Positions 35,332 through 43,587 of a stretch of DNA of 64,000 nucleotides are shown piece by piece (position 1 is the first letter of the stretch; the number at the start of each line of letters is the position of its first letter). Both the position numbers and the translations under genes were made by a program. Origin of the DNA: Gemmatimonadota bacterium (GTDB lineage: Bacteria; Gemmatimonadota; Gemmatimonadetes; Gemmatimonadales; Gemmatimonadaceae); NCBI GenBank assembly GCA_016182795.1, contig JACPFW010000035.1, positions 1-64,000 on the forward strand, written 5' to 3'. The notes beneath the pieces were generated by a model. That model saw only the letters and a program-made list of their open reading frames with translations. It did not search any database and was not told where the DNA came from.

Positions 35332-35752
35332 GGCACGATTCAGCGGCAGCGCTCACAGCACACACGAACGCCCGGTGCGCAGAGCCCGGGCGTTCTGCTT
35401 ACTGATACCACGGATTGCACGGATCTTCACGGATGAACACGGGTGACGCAAAGGCAGGGCAGGTGTATCAACGTCTCATCCTGCAGCACGGCAACTGTCG
35501 TTCGCACTGGCATCCTGATGGCCAGGGAGCAAGTCGATTTGCCACGGGGGACCTCTCGCGTAACGCGGGGCGACGGGCGCCGCCATATGGTCATTTTTGT
35601 GGCACGGCCGGCGAACCAGATCAGGACGTGATATCTTCAAACGTTACGTACCGTAATAGCATTACCCTGCGATGCTGCGACGTCGGCCCGGAGCCCGCAG
35701 CATGGCCATCCAGGGCACTACTCACGAGCACACCTAACAAGGGGTCTCTGTC
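35332..35752. other. Intergenic region with repeat arm and AT-rich promoter-like segment
   Basis: I see no gene in these 421 bases. An ACCACGGATTGCACGGATC-type repeat arm lies at 35408-35443. Around 35630-35665 the sequence is unusually AT-rich for this genome (GATATCTTCAAACGTTACG), which suits a promoter for the gene at 35753. A GGGG-type ribosome-binding site precedes its ATG. Confidence 0.5.
35408..35443. repeat. CACGGAT repeat arm, copy A
   Basis: Three spaced CACGGAT units followed by AACACGGG. It matches the inverse of the arm at 37189-37225 and the arms of the palindromes at 57367-57410 and 61731-61834. The gene at 35753-36841 lies between the two inverted arms. Confidence 0.65.
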
Positions 35753-36841
35753 ATGATGCCAAGGTCACGACACCGTCGTCACCGTGACGCCGTGGACGCG
35801 CGGGTGGTGATGGGGCTGATCGCGCTGATGACTCTTCTACCCCTGCAGCTCTCGGCGCAGCGGCGAACGGCCGCGTCGATTCAGGGCCGCGTGGTCGATA
35901 TCGGCGGAGTTCCCGTTCCCAACGCACGGGTCCTCATCGCCGACTCCAAGCGGCGTACGGCCAGCGATGAGGAGGGCCGCTTCGTGCTCAGCGCCCTGCC
36001 GGCCGGCGACACCCTTCGGATCGTGGTGGCGCGGATCGGGTTCAAGCCGATCATGGTGCCGGCGCTCTTGCATGAAGGCATGAATGACCTGGTGGCAGAA
36101 CTCGAGCCGATCCCGATGCAGCTCAATGCGGTGTACACCGAGGCGGAGCAGTCCGGTCTGTTCGGTGTGGTGGGCGACACGGCCTTCAACGTCATAGCGG
36201 GCGCGCGCATTGCGCTCACCGCGGGACGAAAGCAGGAGGCGGCGACCAATGATCTTGGCCAGTTCGCCGTCGATTCGGTGGGGAAAGGGCCCAACTTCCT
36301 GCAGGTGACGAAGCCGGGCTATCGTCCGCGACTACTCTCGTTCTCGCAACCGGCGAAAGGTGGCTCCAAGCTGGCCATCTGGATGAAGCCCCTCCCGGCC
36401 GACGCATCCAAGCGGGACGGCGAGTTGGAGAACCGCGTCCATCAAGCGTTGTTTGACTTTCGCGCGCGCACCAGCTTCAAGTCAACGAAGGCGACGATCA
36501 TCACGCGTGAGACCCTCGTCAAATACGGGATAGGGCTCACTCTGGGCGATGCGCTCAACCGCATGCCAGGGTCTGTCACCAAGAATCTCCGGGCGGACGG
36601 CTGGGTGCTCGTGGTCGATGAAACCGAGGCACCTGGCATGAGTCTCTTCGACTACTTCTCCGACGACGTGGAAATGTTGGAGCTCTATCCGCCGTGCTCG
36701 GACATCGCCTCCATGATGCGCACGTGGAATAGGTCGTGCCGCATGAACGTGCAGTCGATGTCATTGGCGCGCGGCGCGGGTGCTGGCGTGGTAGCGCCGT
36801 CGGACGCGGTACCAGTAGCGCGGATATGGCTACGACGCTGA
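35753..36841 (+). CDS. Exported protein with two carboxypeptidase-regulatory domains and a plug-like domain
   Basis: This 362-residue protein has a basic N terminus and a signal peptide ending near LQLSAQ. Residues 40-120 are a carboxypeptidase-regulatory-like beta sandwich (SIQGRVVDIGGVPVPNARVLI, DEEGRFVLSALPAGDTL). Residues 125-215 look like a second copy (GARIALTAGRKQEAATNDLGQFAVDS). The C-terminal third has TIITRETLVKYGIGLTLGDALNRMPGS, which resembles the plug of TonB-dependent receptors. No barrel follows; the protein ends after a Cys pair, PPCSDI and RSCRM. It may be a surface or periplasmic binding protein. ATG at 35753 or 35756. Confidence 0.7.
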   Translation: MMPRSRHRRHRDAVDARVVMGLIALMTLLPLQLSAQRRTAASIQGRVVDIGGVPVPNARVLIADSKRRTASDEEGRFVLSALPAGDTLRIVVARIGFKPIMVPALLHEGMNDLVAELEPIPMQLNAVYTEAEQSGLFGVVGDTAFNVIAGARIALTAGRKQEAATNDLGQFAVDSVGKGPNFLQVTKPGYRPRLLSFSQPAKGGSKLAIWMKPLPADASKRDGELENRVHQALFDFRARTSFKSTKATIITRETLVKYGIGLTLGDALNRMPGSVTKNLRADGWVLVVDETEAPGMSLFDYFSDDVEMLELYPPCSDIASMMRTWNRSCRMNVQSMSLARGAGAGVVAPSDAVPVARIWLRR

Positions 36842-37269
36842 GGCGTGCCACCAAGCGTGCCCACGTCTATGTGGTGTGACGGATCTGGTGGCGCACGCGC
36901 GTGGCCGCGCTACGCGCCTTGGGGGGCATGCTTCGGTGGTCGCGCGCGGGCACGGAGGAGTACGGTATGGCCACACCCCGCACGCCCCCGCACCGCCAGC
37001 TCCCAAGCGGAGTGGCTCGGCATCCCAAGCCGGACACGGCATCGCGCAACGAACCACAGAGACGCCATGTTGACTACTTTCGAGTAGCCGAAGCCTGAGC
37101 CGACGACCGCGGGGGACGTCTGGATGGTGACGTACCATCCCGGCCTCCGTGCAGCGCACGTCCTCGGCGGCGCACCCCTCAATTGCCCAATCCGTGTTGC
37201 TCCGTGTTCATCCGTGGTAAGCCGTGCCGCGCTGGCTGACCCTGGTCTGCGCACGACAACCGTGATTGC
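36842..37269. other. Intergenic region without a gene
   Basis: No frame here reads like a protein. The only recognisable content is the CGGAT-type arm at 37189-37225. The segment 36880-37080 is GC-rich with no obvious hairpin. It separates two convergent genes and may hold a terminator I cannot identify. Confidence 0.5.
37189..37225. repeat. CACGGAT repeat arm, copy B (inverted)
   Basis: ATCCGTGTTGCTCCGTG and ATCCGTGGTAAGCCGTG form the inverse of the arm at 35408-35443. It lies downstream of the metF-type gene on the minus strand. Confidence 0.6.
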
Positions 37270-39147
37270 TCAGGGCCGGAACACGTCGAGTGCCAGCTCC
37301 ACCTTTCCAAACGGCGCCGATACCTGCACGCCCTGCACCGCACCGCGCACGCGGTCGAGCATTTCGCGCGCAATAGCAATGCCTTCGGCCACGGCGTGGT
37401 CCTTGGACTTTTCGTTGGCGCGCCGCATACGATCAATCACCGCGGGCGGCACCGTGACGCCGGGTACCTCGTTCGCCAGGAACTCGGCGTTGCGCACCGA
37501 CACCAGCGGCCAGATGCCGGCCACCACGGGAATGCGCGTCTCCTCGATGCGCGCAAGGAAGTGCTCGAGTTGGGCCGTGTCGAAGACCGGCTGCGTCACC
37601 GCAAACTCGGCGCCGGCCTCCACCTTCCAGGCAAAGCGCTTGAGCTCGTGTTCGGGGTCGATCGCCACTGGATTGACGCCCACGCCAATCACGTAGCGCG
37701 TTGGCGCGCCAATGCTGTTGCCGCCGGGATCCACGCCATGATTCAGCCGGCTCACGAGATTCGTCAGGCCAATGGCGTCGATGTCGAACACCGCGGTGGC
37801 GTCGGGGTACGGCCCCATCTTGGGCGGATCGCCAGTGACGAGCAACACGTTGTGCAGGCCGAGCGCCGACGCGCCGAGCAGGTCGGATAGCATGCCGAGC
37901 AGGTTGCGGTCGCGGCAGGCGTAGTGCGTGACCGTCTCGATGCCGCATTCCTGCTGGATGAGCACGCTGGTGGCAATGGCACTCATGCGGCTTTGCGCGC
38001 GCGGTCCGTCGGGCACATTGACGGCATCCACGCCGGCGGCCTTCAGCTTGCGCACTTCGTCGAGCATCCGCGACGGCTCGACGCCGCGCGGCGGGACAAT
38101 CTCGACGCTCGTCACGAACTCGCGGGCCGCCAACTTGCGCCCCCACGCCGACCGTTCGCCCAGCGGCACCGTCGCGACCGCGTGCGATTCGTGCTGCGTC
38201 GTCACGCGCGAGAAGCGTCCGCCCCCCGCCGAGCCCTCGACCGTGGCGTGGCGCGGTACGAGCGGGCGCACGCCGTCCACCATGGCGCGAATGTGCTCGG
38301 GTGTGGTGCCGCAGCAGCCGCCGACAATGCGCACCCCGGCCTGGATCAAGTTGCGGGCGTACGACGCCATGTACTCGGCGTTGGCCATGTACATCACGCG
38401 TCCGCCGACGTCGCGCGGCATGCCGGCGTTGGGCATCGCCGAGAGTTTCTTGGTCGTGACCAGCGCCATCCGCTCGATCGCTTCAAGGATCGTCTGCGGT
38501 CCAACCGAGCAGTTCAGCCCGATGATGTCCGCGCCCGACTCTTCCAGCGCTTCCGCGACCTCTTCGGGCGGAACGCCAAATGACGTCACGCCGTCGGTCC
38601 CAACCGTCATCTGCGCAATGATCGGCAGGGCGGGATCCACGGCGCGCGCCGCCTTGACGGCCTGCGTGATCTCGTCGAGATCGCTGAACGTTTCGAGGAT
38701 GAAGCAATCCACGTCGCCGTCGCGCAGGGCGCCCATCTGCTCGGCAAAGAACGCCTCGGCTTCCTCGCGCGAGGTTGGCCCGTACGGTTCGATACGGAGT
38801 CCCAACGGACCGACGGCGCCGGCCACCAGCGCATCATCACCCGCCGCTTCGCGGGCGAGCGTGGCCGCCGCGAGGTTGAACGCGCGCACCTGCCCCTCGA
38901 GCCCGTAGTGCTGCAGTTTGGGCCGGTTGGCGCCAAACGAGTTGGTTTCGAGCAGCTCGGCGCCGGCGCGCACGTAGTCGGCATGGATGCCGCGCACGAG
39001 GTCGGGCTGGCGGACGTTCAGTTCATCGTAGCATTGGTTGATGAACACGCCCTTTGCGTACAGCATCGTTCCCATCGCGCCGTCGGCGATCACCACCTGA
39101 TCGGGGTCCAGCAGCCGCTGCCGCAGCGCATCGCGCGTCGCGCTCAT
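37270..39147 (-). CDS. Bifunctional homocysteine S-methyltransferase / methylenetetrahydrofolate reductase
   Basis: This 625-residue fusion supplies methyl groups for methionine. Residues 1-290 are a homocysteine methyltransferase domain with ADGAMGTMLYAKG, and the zinc cysteines in GLNCSVGPQ and VGGCCGTTPEH. Residues 325-620 are a methylenetetrahydrofolate reductase with SVEIVPPRGVEP, NVLLVTGDPP and the FAVTQPVFD loop. The arrangement matches Bacillus YitJ-type proteins. The ATG at 39147 overlaps the metH stop as ATGA; the frame upstream of it is antisense-like. It lies after metH in the same transcript, so both may be controlled by the upstream SAM-II riboswitch. Confidence 0.92.
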   Translation of the reverse strand: MSATRDALRQRLLDPDQVVIADGAMGTMLYAKGVFINQCYDELNVRQPDLVRGIHADYVRAGAELLETNSFGANRPKLQHYGLEGQVRAFNLAAATLAREAAGDDALVAGAVGPLGLRIEPYGPTSREEAEAFFAEQMGALRDGDVDCFILETFSDLDEITQAVKAARAVDPALPIIAQMTVGTDGVTSFGVPPEEVAEALEESGADIIGLNCSVGPQTILEAIERMALVTTKKLSAMPNAGMPRDVGGRVMYMANAEYMASYARNLIQAGVRIVGGCCGTTPEHIRAMVDGVRPLVPRHATVEGSAGGGRFSRVTTQHESHAVATVPLGERSAWGRKLAAREFVTSVEIVPPRGVEPSRMLDEVRKLKAAGVDAVNVPDGPRAQSRMSAIATSVLIQQECGIETVTHYACRDRNLLGMLSDLLGASALGLHNVLLVTGDPPKMGPYPDATAVFDIDAIGLTNLVSRLNHGVDPGGNSIGAPTRYVIGVGVNPVAIDPEHELKRFAWKVEAGAEFAVTQPVFDTAQLEHFLARIEETRIPVVAGIWPLVSVRNAEFLANEVPGVTVPPAVIDRMRRANEKSKDHAVAEGIAIAREMLDRVRGAVQGVQVSAPFGKVELALDVFRP

Positions 39148-42100
39148 GAGGCCTCCGCCGCGGTCCGCACCGCGTAGTACTTGCATTCGGGGTGGTGGAA
39201 GACGATCGCCGCCGTGCTCTGTTCCGGAACGAGCTGGAACGACTCCGTAAGCGTCATCCCCAGCGCCTGCTCGGCGGGCAGCAGTTTGAAGACTTGCGCG
39301 TGATCGTCGAGGTCGGGGCATGCCCCGTACCCCCACGAGTAACGCTTGCCCTGTTCGGCGCCGAGCCCGAGTTCGCGGCGGATGCGCAGGTGCATCCACT
39401 GCGCTGTCGCCTCGGCCGCTTCCACCGACAGGCCGTGCACCAGGAACGCCTCGCTGTATTCACCGGCCGCCTGCAGCGCGGCGAAGCGCTCCGACGCCGC
39501 CTCGCCGACTGTCACCACCTGCAGGGCGATCACGTCCACGTCGTCGCTCCCCACCGGGCGCACATAGTCGGCGAGGCAGAGGCGCTCGCGCCCCGCCTGT
39601 CGCGGGAAGGCGAAGCGGGCGATCTCGCGCTTCGAACCGCCGTCGCTCTCAAACGCCGCCGGGTCGTACACGACGATGGCGTTGCCATCGGCCTGCACCG
39701 GGAAGTAGCCGTACACCGCGCGGGGCCGCAGCCAGCCGTCGCGCATGGCCTCGCCTTCGAGCCGGTGGCGCATCGGTTCAAACTCATCGCGCACCAACGC
39801 GTCGAACGCGTCACCCGATCCGCGTCCGCCCCATTGCAGGCGATACAGCTCATCGAGGTCGAGCAGGTCGAGCACTTCGCGCACGGGAATCTCATCCATG
39901 ATGCGAGCGCCAAAGAACGGCGCGCGCGGCACGGCCACGTCGGTGCGCACGTCGCTGCGCTCGCCCCCCGACTCACCCGACCGCACATCCTTGCCGACAT
40001 GCGCGTGCAGGAACACGTCGTTGCGCGCGTCCTCGTGCAGCTGCTGCGTAAATGCGGGGCGCACCGATGGATCCTGCAGGCGGTCCATCGTCTCCAGCCC
40101 TTCAAACGCGTCCTTGCAGTAGAAGACGCCCGGTGCGTACGCGCGCTCGGCGTCCACGAACATCGCCCGGCGCCCAAAGCGCCGATTGATGGCCGCGCCG
40201 CCGATCAGCACCGGCAGGGCGAGTCCGCGCCGGTCGAGCTCCTGCACGCACAGCGGCATCTGCTTGGACGTGCTCACCAGCAGCGCGCTCAGGCCAATCG
40301 CGTCGGCCTTCAGCTCCACGGCCTTGTCGACGATGGTGTTCACCGGCACCTGCTTGCCGAGGTCGTGCACCGTGTAGCCGTTGTTGGCGAGAATCGTGTT
40401 GACGAGCGACTTGCCGATATCGTGCACGTCGCCGTAGACCGTGGCGAGCACCACGGTGCCCTTGGTGTAGCCCTCCTGCCGCTCGAGGAACTGCTCGAGG
40501 TGCTTCACGGCGCGCTTCATCACCTCGGCGCTCTGAAGAACGAACGGCAGGATCAGCTCGCCGGCGCCGAACTTGTCGCCGACGTCCTTCATGGCGGGGA
40601 GCAGCACTTCGTTGAGCACGCGCACCGGCTCGTCGCGCACGCGCGCCGCGTCGAGCGCCGCCTCGATGCCCTCCTTCTTGCGGTGCACCACCATCCAGTG
40701 CACGCGCTGCTCTGCACTCATGCCCTCGGTTGGATCCGACTTCTCCGCCATCTGCCGCCCGCCATCCGCCTTCTGCGAGAACCGTTCGATCAACTTCTGA
40801 AGCGCGTCGGGCCGTCGATTGAAGATCAGGTCGTCGGCGAGAGCGCGCGCGTCGGCGGGGATCTCGGCGTACGGCGTGATGTGCGCGGGGTTCACGATGG
40901 CGGCGTCGAGCCCGGCCTGCACGCAGTGGTGCAGGAAGACCGAGTTGAGCGTGCCGCGCGCCTCGGGGGAGAGGCCGAACGACACGTTGCTGACACCGAG
41001 GATCGTGAGCACGCCCGGCAGGGCGCCCTTGATGGCGCGGATGCCCTCGATGGTCTCGTGCGCCGAGTCGATCCACTCTGCGTCGCCGGTGGCGAGGGTG
41101 AAGGTCAGCGCGTCGAAGATCAGGTCCGACGGCGCCATGCCGTATTCGCCGACCACGATGTCGTGGATCTTGCGCGCCACCTCGACTTTCCGCGCGGCGG
41201 TGCGCGCCATGCCGGCCTCGTCGATGGTCAGAGCCACGAGGGCGGCGCCGTGCTTCTTGGCGATCGGCACCACGCTTTCGATGCGCTTGCGCCCGTTCTC
41301 CATGTTGATGGAGTTGACCATCGCGCGCCCCGGCACGTGCTCGAGCGCGCGGGCGATGACGTCGGGCTCCGTGCTGTCGATCATCAGCGGCGCTTCCACC
41401 GACTGCGACAGCAGGCGCACGACCTGCGCCATCTGCTCGGCCTCGTCGCTGCGCTCGGTCACGGCGACGCAGACGTCGAGCACGTGCGCGCCGCCGTCCA
41501 CCTGCTCGCGCGCCACCTCGAGAATGCCTTCGTAGTCCTCGGCGAGGAGGAAGCGCTTCACCTTGCGCGAGCCCTGCGCGTTGACGCGCTCGCCGACGAT
41601 CAGCGGCGCCGGGTCCTGGTGCAGCGTGATGGCGCGCATTGCGGACGACACGCGGGGCACCGCGTGCGCGCGGGCGGCGGCCGGTGCGGCGGCGGGCGAG
41701 CGCACCGCCTGTACGACGGCCTCGAGATGCGCGGGCGTCGTGCCGCAGCAGCCGCCGACCACACGCACGCCGAACTGGTGCACGAACTCGCGCAGCGCCT
41801 CGGCCATCGGCGCGGGCTCGAGCGGGTACACCGCGTCGCCGGTGCCCGTGTTGAGCGGCAGGCCGGCGTTGGGGATGCAGCTCACCGGGCGCGTGGCGTG
41901 CTCGGTGAGGTAACGCACCGGCTCGCGCATATGCTCCGGGCCGGTGGAGCAGTTGAGGCCGATGATGTGGATCGGCAGCGCCTCGAGCGTCGTCATCGCG
42001 CTCGCGATGTCGGTGCCCAGCAGCATGCGCCCGCTCGTATCGAGCGTCACCTGCGCCTGCACCGGCACGCGGTGCCCAAGCTCAGCGAACAGCTGCTCAA

Positions 42101-42653
42101 AGCCGGCGATCGCCGCCTTCACCTCGAGGATGTCCTGCGACGTCTCCACCAGCAGCACGTCCACGCCGCCCTCGACGAGGTACTTCGCCTGCCAGTAGTA
42201 CTGCTCGGCGAGCGCGTCGAAGGTGATCGCCGACAGCGCGGGATCGCTCGAGCTCGGCAGCATCCCCGTGGGGCCAATGGAGCCGGCGACGAACCGCGGC
42301 TGTTCGGGGGTGGCGTACTTGTCGCACGCCGCCCGCGCGACGCGAACGGCCGCCACGTTGATGTCGCGGGCCTTGTCCTTGAGCCCCCACTCGTCGAGCC
42401 GGCGCGGCGTGCTCTGGAACGTGCAGGTCTCCACGACGTCGCACCCCACGGCGAGGAATGACTCGTGGATCGACTGGATCACATCCGGGCGCGTGAGCAC
42501 CAGATGATCGTTGCACCCCTCGAGCGCGGTGCCGCCAAAATCGTCGGCGGTCAGGTGAAAGCGCTGAATGCTCGTGCCCATCGCGCCGTCGAATACCAGC
42601 ACGCGGTCTCCGAGGGCGGAGAGGTAACGCGAATCGACCGGCGGAGGAGTCAT
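39144..42653 (-). CDS. metH: Cobalamin-dependent methionine synthase
   Basis: This 1169-residue enzyme transfers a methyl group from methyltetrahydrofolate through cobalamin to homocysteine. Domain order is standard: homocysteine domain (1-330, with VFDGAMGTSIQ, GLNCSTGPEHM and VGGCCGTTP), pterin domain (345-605, with IVGERVNAQGSRK and DVCVAV), cap domain (640-730), B12 domain with DVHDIGK (His744 is the cobalt ligand) and SAM-binding reactivation domain to the C terminus (GYGACPDLDDH). I chose the ATG at 42653; no Shine-Dalgarno is visible before it because the upstream leader is C-rich. A SAM-II riboswitch lies 64 bases upstream. A short repeat lies in the linker near residue 630. Confidence 0.96.
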   Translation of the reverse strand: MTPPPVDSRYLSALGDRVLVFDGAMGTSIQRFHLTADDFGGTALEGCNDHLVLTRPDVIQSIHESFLAVGCDVVETCTFQSTPRRLDEWGLKDKARDINVAAVRVARAACDKYATPEQPRFVAGSIGPTGMLPSSSDPALSAITFDALAEQYYWQAKYLVEGGVDVLLVETSQDILEVKAAIAGFEQLFAELGHRVPVQAQVTLDTSGRMLLGTDIASAMTTLEALPIHIIGLNCSTGPEHMREPVRYLTEHATRPVSCIPNAGLPLNTGTGDAVYPLEPAPMAEALREFVHQFGVRVVGGCCGTTPAHLEAVVQAVRSPAAAPAAARAHAVPRVSSAMRAITLHQDPAPLIVGERVNAQGSRKVKRFLLAEDYEGILEVAREQVDGGAHVLDVCVAVTERSDEAEQMAQVVRLLSQSVEAPLMIDSTEPDVIARALEHVPGRAMVNSINMENGRKRIESVVPIAKKHGAALVALTIDEAGMARTAARKVEVARKIHDIVVGEYGMAPSDLIFDALTFTLATGDAEWIDSAHETIEGIRAIKGALPGVLTILGVSNVSFGLSPEARGTLNSVFLHHCVQAGLDAAIVNPAHITPYAEIPADARALADDLIFNRRPDALQKLIERFSQKADGGRQMAEKSDPTEGMSAEQRVHWMVVHRKKEGIEAALDAARVRDEPVRVLNEVLLPAMKDVGDKFGAGELILPFVLQSAEVMKRAVKHLEQFLERQEGYTKGTVVLATVYGDVHDIGKSLVNTILANNGYTVHDLGKQVPVNTIVDKAVELKADAIGLSALLVSTSKQMPLCVQELDRRGLALPVLIGGAAINRRFGRRAMFVDAERAYAPGVFYCKDAFEGLETMDRLQDPSVRPAFTQQLHEDARNDVFLHAHVGKDVRSGESGGERSDVRTDVAVPRAPFFGARIMDEIPVREVLDLLDLDELYRLQWGGRGSGDAFDALVRDEFEPMRHRLEGEAMRDGWLRPRAVYGYFPVQADGNAIVVYDPAAFESDGGSKREIARFAFPRQAGRERLCLADYVRPVGSDDVDVIALQVVTVGEAASERFAALQAAGEYSEAFLVHGLSVEAAEATAQWMHLRIRRELGLGAEQGKRYSWGYGACPDLDDHAQVFKLLPAEQALGMTLTESFQLVPEQSTAAIVFHHPECKYYAVRTAAEAS
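40744..40775 (-). repeat. Intergenic-type repeat inside metH linker
   Basis: The metH strand reads GCGGATGGCGGGCGGCAGATGGCG here, which nearly repeats GCGGATGGCGGGTGACG...GGCAGATGG at 49110-49134, an intergenic copy. It encodes the linker residues ADGGRQMAEK between the pterin and cap domains, where length changes are likely tolerated. Confidence 0.6.
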
Positions 42654-42658
42654 TATGA

Positions 42659-42680
42659 GGGGAAGGGGAAGGGGCAGGGG
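42659..42680 (+). promoter_or_regulatory. G-quadruplex-capable tract before metH
   Basis: Four runs of GGGG with 2-base spacers (42659-42662, 42665-42668, 42671-42674, 42677-42680) on the plus strand, the template strand for metH, just 6 bases before its start codon. This fits the classic quadruplex rule, while the mRNA itself would be C-rich. Whether it folds in the cell is unknown. Confidence 0.55.
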
Positions 42681-42691
42681 CAATTGAAAAT

Positions 42692-42717
42692 GCCCAGGGC
42701 GACGGGGCGCCCAGGGC
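42692..42717 (-). terminator. Terminator-like hairpin between SAM-II aptamer and metH
   Basis: On the metH strand GCCCTGGGCG pairs with CGCCCTGGGC (one central T-T mismatch) around a 6-base loop, then ATTTTC follows. It begins immediately after the aptamer and may serve as its expression platform by attenuation. The T-run is only four bases, so termination may be weak. Confidence 0.55.
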
Positions 42718-42770
42718 TGGCGCTTTAGCGAAGGATTAGCGTGGCCGCAATTTGCCCGAAATCGCCACGT
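42718..42770 (-). ncRNA. SAM-II riboswitch aptamer upstream of metH
   Basis: The minus strand shows the SAM-II layout: P1 arms CGTGGC (42769-42764) and GCCACG (42745-42740), GATTT directly after the first arm, then ATTGC in the loop, then CTAAT and the conserved GCTAAA (42729-42724) followed by GCGCC. GGC in the loop can pair with GCC in the tail to form the pseudoknot. SAM-II aptamers bind S-adenosylmethionine and repress methionine genes, which fits the metH and metF-type genes downstream. Other riboswitch classes do not match. Confidence 0.85.
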
Positions 42771-42835
42771 GCTACGGTTGTCGTTCTAATGATCGTCATC
42801 CCATGCGGTGAATTGCAAGGGAATCCGTGAAAGGC

Positions 42836-42852
42836 GGGCGGCGGCGCCGCCC
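42836..42852 (-). terminator. Hairpin after the receiver-like gene
   Basis: GGGCGGC at 42836-42842 pairs with GCCGCCC at 42846-42852 around a 3-base loop, just past the stop of the gene at 42858. It may end the YggT-YggU operon before the metH leader begins. No T-run follows. Confidence 0.4.
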
Positions 42853-42857
42853 CACCA

Positions 42858-43262
42858 TTAGATCCCCGGCTGCGGCTCCGGCGGTGTCACGATCGGCCCG
42901 CCGCGTCCCGTGCGCTGCGCGCGCGTTTGCACGTGCGACGCCAGCGCGGTGAGCCGGGCGCGCTCGAGGGGAAGCCGCAGCTCGGCCAGCACGGCGCGCC
43001 GCACGGGGCCGGCGAGCGGCGTCGCGGGGTCGCCGTACGCCACCAGCGCGCCGCCCGGCGCGAGCGGAAGCGCGCGCGCGTCACCTCCGGTGGCGAGCAG
43101 TGCGCGGTCGACCACGGCAAGAAGCGGCGGCGCGGCCCCGGCGACGAACACCGCTTCGCCGAGTGTGGCGGCGGTCAGGACCTGATGCCCGGCGGCGCCG
43201 AGCGCCTGGGCGATGCCTTCGAGAAGCGCCGCATCGGCGCCGACAAGCAGTATGGAAGCCAC
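42858..43262 (-). CDS. Receiver-like protein of unknown role
   Basis: The protein has 134 residues if it starts at the GTG at 43262 (VASILLVGADAALLEG). It has the alternating fold of a response-regulator receiver: a hydrophobic first strand, then AVVDRAL where Asp takes the place of the phosphorylated residue. The usual acidic pair of the first strand is replaced by Gly-Ala-Asp and no clear switch Lys follows, so phosphorylation is doubtful. The C-terminal 35 residues are a Pro/Arg-rich tail. It follows the YggU gene by 31 bases on the same strand. Confidence 0.55.
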   Translation of the reverse strand: MASILLVGADAALLEGIAQALGAAGHQVLTAATLGEAVFVAGAAPPLLAVVDRALLATGGDARALPLAPGGALVAYGDPATPLAGPVRRAVLAELRLPLERARLTALASHVQTRAQRTGRGGPIVTPPEPQPGI

Positions 43263-43293
43263 GGTCAGTCGGTAGGGTGGCGAAAGGTCATGG

Positions 43294-43587
43294 TCATGGA
43301 GCGAGGAGCCGCGCGGTTGCCGCGGCCGCATCAATGCCGTCGACGTCGACGAGTTTGGCGCGGCTGGTGTGCCCGGCCGCAATGTGCACGGCGCGCGCCG
43401 GCACGCCCAGCGCCGCGGCGAGCACGGCGATGACGGCGTCGTTGGCGGCGCCATCCACGGGCGGCGCCTGCACGCGCACCCGCAGCGCGTCGCCGTGCGT
43501 GCCGTCGACGCCCGGCTTCTTGGCGCGCGGCTGCACGTGCACGGCAAAGCGCACGCCGGCGTCGCGGGTCGACACGGTGAACGCCAT
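43294..43587 (-). CDS. DUF167 / YggU family protein
   Basis: This 97-residue protein has the family signature VRFAVHVQPRAKKPGVDG, LRVRVQAPPVDGAANDAVI and TSRAKLVDVDG. Its role is not established, though it is usually encoded beside YggT as here. Its ATG overlaps the YggT stop codon by one base (TGATG). Confidence 0.92.
   Translation of the reverse strand: MAFTVSTRDAGVRFAVHVQPRAKKPGVDGTHGDALRVRVQAPPVDGAANDAVIAVLAAALGVPARAVHIAAGHTSRAKLVDVDGIDAAAATARLLAP

Noticed and set aside
35444-35650. Short open frames in the space before the carboxypeptidase-regulatory gene
   Set aside because: No ribosome-binding site, no domain and codon use unlike genes; the longest covers repeat sequence.
36880-37100. 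Possible transposase remnant
   Set aside because: Several frames are open but none has a recognisable motif and there are no target-site repeats.
39192-42461. Long plus-strand open frame opposite metH
   Set aside because: Composition is Arg/His-rich and no motif appears, while metH on the other strand has all its domains.
42654-42683. N-terminal Pro-Leu repeat extension of MetH
   Set aside because: The Pro-Leu run is only the reading of the C-rich strand of the quadruplex tract; MetH similarity begins after 42653.
42684-42857. Cobalamin riboswitch before metH
   Set aside because: A B12 switch would suit metH, but no B12-box-like core is visible, while SAM-II features are complete.
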